Source: Cloeon dipterum
Taxonomy: Eukaryota; Arthropoda; Insecta; Ephemeroptera; Baetidae
Direction of reading: 5' to 3'
Assembly (NCBI RefSeq): GCF_949628265.1
Contig: NC_088787.1
Span: 12,638,501 to 12,702,500 of the forward strand
Length of the DNA: 64,000 nucleotides
The translations under genes were made by a program, and so were the position numbers. The notes below the pieces were generated by a model. The model was not told the DNA's origin, did not search any database, and worked only from the letters and a program-made list of their open reading frames with translations. Below, piece after piece: positions 23,101 through 31,600 of this stretch. Within the stretch, counting starts at the first letter, position 1. Every line of letters begins with the position of its first letter.

Positions 23101-24686
23101 ACAAATTAATTGGAAATTTTATCGCCTCTCAGAAATTTTTGAGTGTTTGCCCTACGGAAATGAAAATAAATCAGCCGACGCAAAATATTTTGAACATTTT
23201 TTGCGCTATGCAGCTTATGATTTTTTTTTAAATTTAACCAACCAAAGCGACTGATAGCACTGCAGCAAAGCTATCAGTTGCGTTAATCACATGTGATTAA
23301 CGTTTATTTGATTCAAGAAGAGAATTTTCGTCAACACGAGAGAAAAAGGGGAGGTTTTAATTAGTTTTATGCTTGCAGAGTTTTATCTCTTTTTAATGTT
23401 TGATTAAAACTTTTGTAATCGTTACCAGAAGAAGTGAGAGAGATATTGATCACTAGAAACAGTTTATAATTATAAAGAAAGTGTGAAAACGACATTCAAT
23501 ACGCACATTTATTGTGAATGCTTACCATTATTTAGTGTGTGATTTAAAATAATACAAAATAAATAAATTGTGTGCTAGTTTCTTATATCTAATGAAATAC
23601 AAGCTAAATCAAATAAAAAATATTGTTGTCAGTGTTACATGACGTAAAGAATTAAAGACAAATTCCGGCTTTTGTCCGGTCTAACATGTTTTTTTACCTC
23701 AAGCATCAAACTTTGTGTGATGTTATATACAAAATAGAGCAAAAATATTTTATATATGTAAGCATTGATATCGGTTTGGACAAAATTTGAAGGAAAAACT
23801 TACAAATTAATTGAAAAATCGTTTTTTGTTCAATAATTATATTATGTTTAATGATGCTATTAATGTTAATAATGATTTTTGGAATGTCGATTCCCTTCGA
23901 CAAGAAGATTCGATTGATGGGTTATTTTTACTTACCAAAACTCTTGGAGATTATACCATAAAGGTAACTACAGGCGATTATCTTACGTTTCTTAACGCAT
24001 GGTACAATTTTCATTTTAATTCAGTATTGTATAAATTTAAAAACCACTTTCGACTAAAACATATATCCAGTAATAAATAAATAAATGCCTGTGATTGTAA
24101 ATGTTGTGCAGCACAGGCTGTAGCATGGCGAGTGGTTGGGGTAGAAGAAACTTTTGCTTTTATTTCGGTCGCGAGTTTCAGCGGGTTGCTCGCTGATACT
24201 ACAATGGCACATTAATGCTGCTACAAATAAATGCCTAAATTTCTCCAATAATGAGATTATTGTGATATCATGCATATTATGTTTTTAAATGTTCGACCTA
24301 TTATGGAGAAATACACGGAATTCAATTGAATTGAGTAAACCTCAGTGAATAAAGTGTATTGTTTATTCAATTCAATGTGTTCAAACACATTCAAAATCAA
24401 TCAACTGTTAATTCATGTCTGGACAGGAGCAAATTAATACCGTCCACACTTCATTTAGCACGTGGGCGAGTGAATTGAAGTGCTACCTAGACGAAAATAA
24501 CAGACACGCGGACACAATCCAAAATAAGCCCATTATTACCTGTCTGACGAGGTCGTAATGGAGTTCGTCGGCGAGTTGTCTGGCAATTTGCACACCTCCG
24601 AGGACCCTTACGACCCACTCATTTGCATAGAGCGCTCCAACCAATCGGTAAATTGCAATCAGTACCAGGACTGATTGAACACGCAT
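3124..24686 (-). CDS. Furin/PC-type proprotein convertase (kexin-like subtilase), 12 exons
   Basis: Calcium-dependent secretory-pathway endoprotease that cuts precursors after dibasic sites. Exons 5'-3': 24686-24540, 13341-13237, 12788-12651, 12588-12442, 9562-9397, 9333-9152, 8504-8295, 6968-6868, 6425-6213, 5772-5630, 4421-4288, 3303-3124; phases all agree, giving 621 aa. A signal peptide ([18 protein letters not shown]) is followed by a propeptide ([10 protein letters not shown]) and an autocleavage site RRRDKR at residues 94-99. Catalytic residues are Asp165 (VVVLDDG), His206 ([10 protein letters not shown]), oxyanion Asn310 (WASGNGG) and Ser382 (HTGTSAAAP). A P domain follows ([33 protein letters not shown]). 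Asn at the oxyanion position argues against PC2/amontillado, which has Asp there. The readable form ends 43 residues after the P domain, with no Cys-rich or transmembrane part; the TAG stop overlaps a possible donor, so longer forms may exist. Which furin paralogue it is remains open. Confidence 0.93.
3470..3950. repeat. Dispersed repeat family A, copy 1
   Basis: Shares with the other copies the run: CTTCTAA(C/G)nGTCnGATTT, CATGCACTGTTTGACTCGT, ACCTC-type purine block, and GAAGnnnnCAACCCC. Two partial copies appear side by side. Confidence 0.55.
4925..5007. repeat. Internally deleted relative of the ATG2-intron foldback element
   Basis: CCAATATTAAATGAGT and GCGCGACTCTGAATA, both found at opposite ends of the element at 26047-26694, sit only about 50 bases apart here. 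Confidence 0.6.
5248..5360. repeat. Short MITE-like palindrome in convertase intron
   Basis: GGGGGCGGATCACGGCA (5248-5264) and its complement (5344-5360) form terminal inverted repeats, with weaker inner pairing around CCTTGA/TCAAGG. Confidence 0.75.
7230..7810. repeat. Dispersed repeat family A, copy 2 (interrupted)
   Basis: Segments CATCTCCCCGTGGTGCA, AAGATCAAGGTCAAAGGTC (7230-7340) and AAATCTCGGGTTTTAACCAT, GACCAGCTGAAGGGTTTA (7690-7780) match family A; a palindromic element sits between them. Confidence 0.65.
7481..7634. repeat. MITE-like palindrome in convertase intron
   Basis: ACACTGCAAGTCAGGGGTTA through GTCACTGCGC (7481-7515) is mirrored by 7600-7634. The interior is GC-richer than the flanks and contains CACC/GGTG pairs. 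Confidence 0.8.
8289..8300 (-). other. GC-AG splice donor in the convertase gene
   Basis: The exon ending ...SDQMI at 8295 is followed by GCAAGT on the minus strand (8294-8289), the classic strong GC donor. Joined to the acceptor before 6968 it gives [14 protein letters not shown] in phase 0, as in other convertases. The nearest GT option (one A later, at GCAA|GTGAC) would shift the frame before the catalytic serine. Confidence 0.75.
9770..10140. repeat. Dispersed repeat family A, copy 3
   Basis: AAATCTTGGGTTCCAACTGTCTGAAATGCCAAAAGTGCACACCGTTCGAC followed by AGCTGAATGGTTT and CAACCCTCACCCC, as in the copy at 50640. Confidence 0.65.
11530..12360. repeat. Dispersed repeat family A, tandem/inverted copies
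   Basis: Contains AAATCTCAGCTTCTAATGGTC, TCTTAGCTTCTAGCCCTCAG, and an inverted version near 12100-12180 (GAGGTTGATGTGAGTTTAGCGGTG), plus TGACCTTGGCCTTTGACCTCA. At least three partial copies. Confidence 0.6.
13390..14150. repeat. Dispersed repeat family A, copies 5-6
   Basis: CCTTCAGCTG(A/G)T..., GAGGTTGAGACGAGTATAACGGTGGGTAG, GTTAGAATCCGAGAT and the tail CTTGATCTAGAACATAAAATTTGATGTCTGTTCGAT...CCACGGGGAGATGAG define two near-full copies in the reverse orientation to that at 9770. Confidence 0.65.
16455..16475 (+). promoter_or_regulatory. Possible TATA element of tandem copy 1
   Basis: TAATATATAG lies about 85 bases before the ATG of copy 1. Copy 2 has a TATGTATGTATATTG stretch at the matching place. 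Position fits a TATA-type promoter; no transcript start is known. Confidence 0.35.
16549..17364 (+). CDS. Unknown secreted Pro/Thr/Lys-rich protein, tandem copy 1 (frame uncertain)
   Basis: I do not recognise the family. A clear signal peptide ([20 protein letters not shown]) opens a 271-residue frame rich in Pro, Thr, Gln, Asn, Lys and Arg, running to TAA at 17364, six bases before an AATAAA (17370). Compared with copy 2, codons match with mostly silent third-base changes up to PPTNY (about residue 98); there copy 2 stops, while copy 1 lacks two bases and reads on. A second frame, 16923-17357, is also open in the matching part of copy 2 and holds two HxPKDLE repeats. A consensus donor GTGAGT (16676) and acceptor CCCGTGCAG (ends 16922) could remove 247 bases, but the spliced form stops at once as ...RRNGK. 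So the product may be about 100 aa or longer, or a 44-aa peptide. The gene lies inside convertase intron 1 on the opposite strand. Confidence 0.5.
   Translation: MKTTTTLTMLLLCTLYEIDAQRMPDGQDTRINARWTPKDRRNGESLTSDTNRRLPNPQRRTWRNSPPAKTYDSHPWNNLRKLYEKVELPLPPTNYLKTHNQTQQGRQRRPQNETNRGCPCHLPCREINQPPRPLKNPQRTQKRQTMTITRPKTWNNTRQPQKIGKGPEPPINNRGHQPQTGRQRNQPSQKPITRPKTWKPKCRHQPQGTTKPLKPQPLTKNPESKLELRKLPTTELPQTQQQAPPKTHRCRCYLRKARLQKLLAKIFHTEL
17370..17375 (+). terminator. Polyadenylation signal, tandem copy 1
   Basis: AATAAA follows the last stop codon by six bases and is conserved in copy 2 (18554-18559), each followed by CACTTCTTCTTC/G. Confidence 0.55.
17787..18032 (+). CDS. Unknown secreted protein, tandem copy 2
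   Basis: Paralogue of the copy 1.2 kb upstream, with an identical 20-residue signal peptide. The unspliced frame gives 81 aa: a short Arg/Pro/Asn-rich mature part with [20 protein letters not shown] and LPPTNYT. It lacks a 12-residue insert (after the signal peptide in copy 1). As in copy 1, a GTGAGT donor (17875) and a CTTGCAG acceptor (ends 18107) exist; splicing would give 31 aa ending [10 protein letters not shown], a Gly-Lys terminus like an amidation signal. Beyond the stop, homology to copy 1 continues to an AATAAA at 18554, and the PKDLE frame is open there too after a one-base offset. Which form is made cannot be told without RNA. A short Pro/Arg-rich antimicrobial-type peptide is one possibility, not shown. 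Confidence 0.45.
   Translation: MKTTTTLTMLLLCTLYEIDARWTPEDRRSGEYLTSDTRLFQTFTNPRRRTPPAKTYNSHPWNNPRKLYENIEFPLPPTNYT
18554..18559 (+). terminator. Polyadenylation signal, tandem copy 2
   Basis: AATAAA in the block conserved between the two copies, about 15 bases after the TGA that ends the PKDLE frame. Confidence 0.5.
18720..18870 (+). pseudogene. Truncated third unit of the secreted-protein tandem
   Basis: The stretch resembles the region upstream of copy 2: a TTGTTnTGAAAGG-AATTATTGGGT block, an ATTGTTG/GTTGCA...GTCAACAATCAA-like block and a following GCAATTCAAACA. No signal-peptide start follows, so only the upstream part of a third unit survives. Confidence 0.6.
20100..20180 (+). repeat. 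CT dinucleotide microsatellite
   Basis: About 40 uninterrupted CT units in convertase intron 1 (GA on the convertase strand). Confidence 0.98.
20705..21070. repeat. Degenerate palindrome related to the 56.1 kb element
   Basis: CAACAGGTGGCACCAGCGTAAAC on the left and GCACCATCTATTGG...GTTTACGC on the right are partly complementary; the arms are diverged. Confidence 0.45.
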
Positions 24687-25652
24687 TTCGCTGCAGACCT
24701 ATTGTGGCCGGGCAAGTGCAATTAAAACTAACTGGACGGAATGGCAACCAGCAGTCAACTGCCACCACTTCTCCATCCGATCCACCGCCGCCGCGAGATC
24801 GGGGCGCGAATTAAGCGTGAGACACTAATCACTCCGCAAGGGCGCCGCGTTAACCTATTATTATATGTTCCTCCCTCCCTATCTCGTGTGTGTCGAGGCT
24901 ACAGATTTTGTCTGGGTAAACAACTGACAATGAGACCACATTCAGCAGAGGGGTTTTTCGTTTTTCTCTGTCTCAAATGGGTAATTCGAAATCGTCTGAA
25001 AATTTCAGCAATGGATGGTATTTTATTAATTTACCCCAGACTTAAGAAATCGCTCTTCAGCAGCAGGTCAGTCGAAAAGTTGCTCTAACAGGATTAAAAA
25101 AAATCGAATCTACAAATTATACATTTCATCAGATATTAGAATGTTTGTCTAGTTATTGCTCTTCGATGATCCATTAAAACTTTCAAAGCCTGGGAAATAT
25201 TTCTCTCGACGTGTCTAAAATGAGCCGCCGATCGATTTGTCTCAGCAAACACTCTATGAACCAAAATTCATTAAATTGATCAAAAGCTGTATTTTTAGTA
25301 TTTTAGTATTTTTAGTGAGTTCCCTTATTAGAACTCTGCACTGTCAGAAAAATTTGGTTTCGGTAGCAATAGTAATGTCTAAAGAAACTAGAATTGAGAA
25401 AACATCCAGTCTTGTCCTGCTGGAATTTTAGTTTTCATTTCCGGTCTTGACAAAAAAGCAGTTGTTTCATTCAGATTGCGGAGAGTGGAACATTTTTTAT
25501 TGAGATAAAAACATCGAAAATGCATAGTCCAACACAACATCGCATAGTGAAACTATACCAAGGATAGTAAAAGAAAATATATATATTATATATTGCTATT
25601 TGCGAATGGAGAAAACACCTTCAGCTATATAATCGATCTGAGTATCTAGTTA
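24687..25652. promoter_or_regulatory. Interval between convertase start and ATG2 stop
   Basis: Carries the upstream region of the convertase and the 3' end region of ATG2. The part 24690-24900 is GC-richer; no gene is seen. Confidence 0.4.
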
Positions 25653-28600
25653 TCACTTTTCGCCCTTTCTCCACTTGTCTTGCGCTTCCCGCCTCGCATC
25701 CGGCGCAAGTTGGCTCTTTATGCCACCCAGCACAGAGGCGGTCGCTTCAGACGCGATGATCACGGGCGTCATCACCGTTGGTGGGATTTGGCGCAGGACA
25801 CCACCGACGGCACCGTACACGCCCTTCTCCTCATGCTCTGCGCTTGCCACGGCGACAAAGTTGCGTGCGGTGTCACCCAAACCCTGATGAAAAAAAAAAC
25901 ACGAAAAATTTGCTATATGAGACGGATTCGTCAAAAAGTGGAAATTCTTTTCAAATAATTAATAAATAAAATCAGGATGAAAAAACATGTCCTAAACTAG
26001 GTGAACCAAATCAAAAATCTCAAAATTGCCTTGAGATTTTTTTTTCAGAGTCGCGTAGATCCACGTCCCTATGTTTCCAATATTAAATGAGTGTTCGTTA
26101 TGGGCTCTGTGTCCGCATTACTGGAAGCCTTACGAGTCTCAATTGGTGTCAAATGAGTTGATGTACAACATAAGTCGAAACCAGGACCGCGGGAAATAAA
26201 ATAATCGAGAAATTCGCGTTCGAAAAGGCCCCTTTCGTCTGGAAAGAAAGCTACAGCTTGTGCAGGGGACAGTAGACACATCTGCTCATACTCAGAAAGA
26301 ACAGCTCGAGCAGTCTCAAGACTCCATCCCGCCATCTCATTGGCCAAGAGCAGGCACGCGCATAGCCGAGAGGCTTCTCTTGTTTCTCCCTTCCACTAAC
26401 TCCAAGCAGTGCGGTTATCAGCAGATGTCTCTACTGTCGCATGCACAAGCTGTAGCTTTCTTCCCAAACAAAAGGGGCTTTTTTGTTCTATTGCCCGCTG
26501 CCATGGTTTCGACTTATGTTGTAGATCGACTCGTGCGCTTTCGATTGACACCAACTGAGACGCGGATGGCTTCAGTAATGTTGACACAAAGCCGCTAGCT
26601 AGAACTCATTTAACATTTAACACGGGAAAAGATAAGGACGTTGATCTGCGCAGGGCGAATGCGCGTCACTCTGCTAATCTGCGCGACTCTGAATAAAAGA
26701 ACTCTAATTTTACAGGGGAGTTATTTTCGCCTACCTCTTGGACGAGCATGATCGCATTCGAGACGCCCTCCCTGATGTCCGCAGGTGGTGCGTGTCGGTC
26801 CCTCCTCCTCATCCTGTCCGTTCCGTACAGCATCCTCCTCTGTCTCATGCTGGGGCCCGGAGACAGCATGTCGTAGGCAGTCTCGGCAGTGATCTGTCGA
26901 TTTCACCCAGTGCAGGTTGATTAATATCCAAGCATTAAATTTTAGGATCATGAATTACCTGGACAGCATTGACAAGTCTATTTGTGAGCTCCAACGCGGC
27001 AATGGCGGTACTCGAAGTGAAACTGTGGGCCCCACGCTGTAGGCCTCTCACAATCCTGCCGTCTCTTTGATACTGCTCCATCGGTAGTAGAACCAGGTCT
27101 CTGATTCCCTGGACTGAACAAATATGAAAAATTTTAAACTCACTTTTATTTAATTTAACTAAAGCAGACACTTACAAAGTTGCATTATCGAATGCATTGG
27201 TCCGACGCCCCCAAGGACGCTCGGCAGTTGGTTTTTCTTGATGTCGGTCAGCCACTCGTTCATCATGTGAGAAAGCAGTTTATCCACGCCAAGCAGTCTG
27301 AAGAGATTTTGTTATGAAATGCATTTTAGTACAAGTATTCAACTTACCCGTATCTGTAGCTGATTCGTTTCAACGTCACTTCAGAGCAGTTGAGTTGAGC
27401 CAGGCCCATCAAAATTCCTGCAAGCGGTCCATGGCTCATATCCACTCGTTTTCCCTGGTAGTCAATCCTGATTGGCACATCAGGAGAGAAAAGCAGAGTC
27501 CTGTTCACAAGGGGAAAAATAATTACATGATATTTTTGTAGAATGATGAAGGGATACAGACTTCAAGTTTTCAATTTAAAATAAAATCATGAAGTTAAAT
27601 TAATTTGACACTATAAGAACTTTCAGGGTGCTCGGGTACGAGATTTTTGGCACATCAGGGCGTTTCCTGGGCATCCTGATGACTTCCAAAGGGTACAGTT
27701 ACAGTTGCACAATTTCTGAACTTGGCCGTTCTTGCAATTCAAACCATTAGAGCCCACAATGCGCAAAAAAATGGAAATTTAATAAAAGCGTTTGCTCTAG
27801 GTTAACCCTGACGCCAGGGTTCAATTACTTGACTGTTCTGATGGACCTTACTGACCCCCAGCTTGTTCCAAAGTTCAAAATCAACCGATTGTCCAATTTT
27901 TATTTCCTGACTTTTCACCTGAACTAAAAATGTACCCTTTTTCAACCTTTGTCCCTGCATATCTAACAAACTAAAAATACTTAAAATTTCTAGGCATGTT
28001 ACATACACACACACACTTTGGGCAGTATTTCTTCTAAGAAAACGGTAATTTTAGAAATACATCAAAAATTACGGTTTTATTAATTTTTAGGTTGTTTAAT
28101 TGGGCATCTTTTGGTTCTAGCTTCATTAAAAAACGAGATAATCTATTTTTTGTGAACATCAAAAGGCCTGTTTCTCCAGATTTCACCTAGACTTTCTGGA
28201 AATTTGTATTTCAACAAACCAAATACTAATTTTAAAATGCCCTGATTTTTCTTCCAAAACGAAATGCTAGATAAAAATAACAATTCCCGACATAAAAAAT
28301 AACTGTACAAACCTGAAGAAGATGGTTTGTGAGCCTTTAGAGTCATCGTTCTCCATTTCTGGGACAAGAGGCAATTCCTCTGTGACCACCTTGGTGGGTG
28401 AGGCGGGACAGTTGACCAGCATCACCGGTGCCTGCGGAATCGAACTGATGTCCTCGCTGCTCTGCGAGGGTGTCACCGTGGCCAGGTCGTTGAAGTACGA
28501 ACACAGAAACAGCAGCGAATCTTGGTCAATGTTGAAGCGCAGAGGCTGCAGAGACACTTTCAGGCAGCACTCCTGCTGATACGGCAGACTGACGTCTGGC

Positions 28601-31600
28601 CGTAAGTTGACAGCCTTCACCACGACCTTCATCAGGGGATATATTTTTAGTTTTGAATATTTCAATGAACAAGAGTAGAAAAACAATAATTAAAGAGAGC
28701 TGGATTTTTCTATAACCCTCTGGAAGCCATCAGAAGACGCCCTAATATTCCTAAAATCTCGATCGTGAGTGCCTGTAATGTGCTCTAAGGCCAAATTGCA
28801 CATTTTCTGAATTATCTCAACTTTGCCATTCCAAAGATCGCACCAATATAGAGCCCGTCAGGCGTCGGTTAAGTGGTTACCGATCGCTCGAGGGCTACCC
28901 TGACGCCAGGGTTCAATTTCTTACCTGTTATGATGGTCGTTAATGACCTGAGGGCATGTTTTTAGGGTCAAGATAAACCAATCGTGCAATGATGATTTTC
29001 TCAAAATACCCTTGAATTAAAAAATACCCGTTTACCTACTTTTGACCCTCAGTGTCTCATAAATGCAAGTTTCACCATCCTGAAAGGTTCTCGGCATGTT
29101 ACATATACTTAGGGTAACATTTCATTCCATAGTAAGAAAATAACTAAACAGGCCATTTTTGAGATATTCAAAACGTAATAATAAACTCAAATTTTAAACG
29201 TATTAATAAATGTTTTCGAACATAAAAGTTATTGACCGTTTAAAAAGGCATCTTTTGGCACAAAATTTGATGTTCCATCCTCATTAGAATTAGAGATAAT
29301 CTCAATTTTTTAGCTTCCAGGAAAATGGCCAAACATTTTTCCATTAAACTTGGTTATTTCGAAACCCTGAGATCATACCAAAAAATGAAAATGGTGCGCT
29401 TAACAAAAAGTTATCAATTTTATCGCAGAAACACTCTTTAGCGGAAATTTTTCTTTTGATTCATACCATGTTAGCGTGTGCCTGTTTGGGTTGTGACTCG
29501 CTACTGTACAGGTACATAAACTTGTTGATGGCAGATGACGCCAGACGGTCACGCGCCTCCAGGCTTTGAACTAGGAAGACTTGCCTGGACGCAACAGACT
29601 CGTTTTCAGGGTAGACTTCGTGCCTGAAGCGGACCTATATTTCGTTTTAAATTAGCTTTAAAATGATTTCATCGTTGGAGATGTTACTTTGTTGAATTGG
29701 AATTCCATTAAGACGTTGTGGTCTCGGCCGGGTCCCCCACGTTCTTGCCAGTCTGTGCGAGCTAGATTTGGCTTTGGCTTCGTGGTATTGAACATCACCT
29801 CGCTTGGAGATGATTTCGAGAAGCTTATTGAGGTTGATACTCCAGAACTTCTGATTGGCGAACTTGTAGCTCTGAATGTTTGATTGGTTTTTCATGTATT
29901 CCTTATTAATATTTTAAAATTTTAAAAGTAAAAGAAAATCTTTTATTTCTGGTTGTAAAATCTTAGAACCAATTCTCTTTCATCTAGAGATCAATTTTCC
30001 TTTTAATTTTAAATTATACTATCTTCCCAGTCTTTATTCCCTAGCGAGTTGAATTGGAGTTTCAAAATTTACTTACGTAGAGGTTTCTCCTTTCACGCGT
30101 ACAGACTTCTTCTCGGTAGGTTGGAAGTCGCAGCCGCCGTACAAGTGCCAGACTAAAGATAAGTCACAAATTGTATAGCGGAGTTCAGGACTGGGGAAAT
30201 TCTTTGGTGTCTCCAGCAGGTCCATTCTACGCAGGGGTACTCCGAAATGGTTCTCCACTATTTTAATCGGACCGACGCAGAGCTTCCTGATTTCCGGTTC
30301 GCCGTGCTGAGGCTGAAGATTCGCATTGTGAAAAGCAGGAACAAAAATTTCAAGGGACAACTGACTTACAATGATTCCAGTGCCTGGGTCTTCTCCTAAA
30401 ATGCAGAAATCTTCTTCGTCACTAGGCAGTCGGCTGTATTCCACGTTATATTCCTCAGTCGCTCCAAAATTGTCCCAAGCTGCATTTTCTGATTTCGCTT
30501 CATCCTCCTTCAACTGGAGCTCGTCAGCGTGATTGTCCTGCATCGCCTCCTCCATCAGGGTGTTCACTTGGTCCGCTTGCGTCGACAGAGAGGTTTGAGA
30601 GCCTCTGTCACTCTAAAAATCCAAGTTAACCAATCATATCACCTAGTGTCTCAAGCAATCCTACCTGAAGTGGAGTAGTGGATCTACTTGACGCGTTCGT
30701 GGGCTGAATTAGATCGCCGTCACTGGCAAAATACGAAAGCACCTCAGCCAGGGCCCGACACGAGTCAGCGCAGGTCCGCAAATGAACCGATTTGCTTGAG
30801 GCCCTCAAATCAACCTTTACAAAATTTTAAATTACTAGTTTCTAGCTGAAAAACATTTATTTGCAGATAGACGCTGTTCTCGCTACAAAGAATATATGTT
30901 TAGTTTTTTAAACAAATCATCAGCTCAAAAATATTTTTTTAAGTATTAAAATAGATTAAAAATTATTTTGGGACGATAACATTGCCTGATATTTATAATT
31001 TATTTTCTTAAAATTTTATCTGTAATCTTTACTGAGGTTATATAGTAATTTTAAGCGAAGAAAAAATAAATAAATAAAAAAGCAGACGAAGACGTTTCTG
31101 TTGACTCCATTTTTTATCAGGAAGAATATGACTTCAACAGAAAATTTATATAAAAATCTTAGGCTTTCATATTGGTTTTTAATTTCAAGCACAAGATAAA
31201 CAGCACTGTCCAAATCATGCATTTTACGCACCAGCTGGCAGAACGAAATGATAAAACTTTAGACCTTCAATTGAGAAATATTTTACCTTTGGTGCTCGTG
31301 AGTCATCGCTGAGTCGCAGTGACAACTCAAAACAGCCGAGAGTAAGGACTGACACATAGTCCTTGGCCAATTCTGGAATTCTCGTTGATGGCACCTTGTC
31401 GCTGATGAAGAGAGACCCTTTTTCGGCCACAAATCTCAACGACGAAGACCTCGTTTTGGCAGCCAGGTTGCTCGACACAGAGAAGCTGTCCATCGTGACC
31501 ATGCAACGCATGGGCAAGTAAAGTGGCCGGTAGTCGACGGCGCAGTTCCACAGGTGCAGGTGCAGCTCTGTGATGACCCTGGGAGGCAGGTAGCCAGGCA

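Noticed and set aside
23811-24080. 89-codon AT-rich frame
   Set aside because: Asn/Phe/Lys-rich composition typical of chance frames in AT-rich DNA.
27810-27840. tRNA-like B box (GGTTCAATT) in repeat family B
   Set aside because: No A box at the right distance and no cloverleaf; the match is part of a palindrome.
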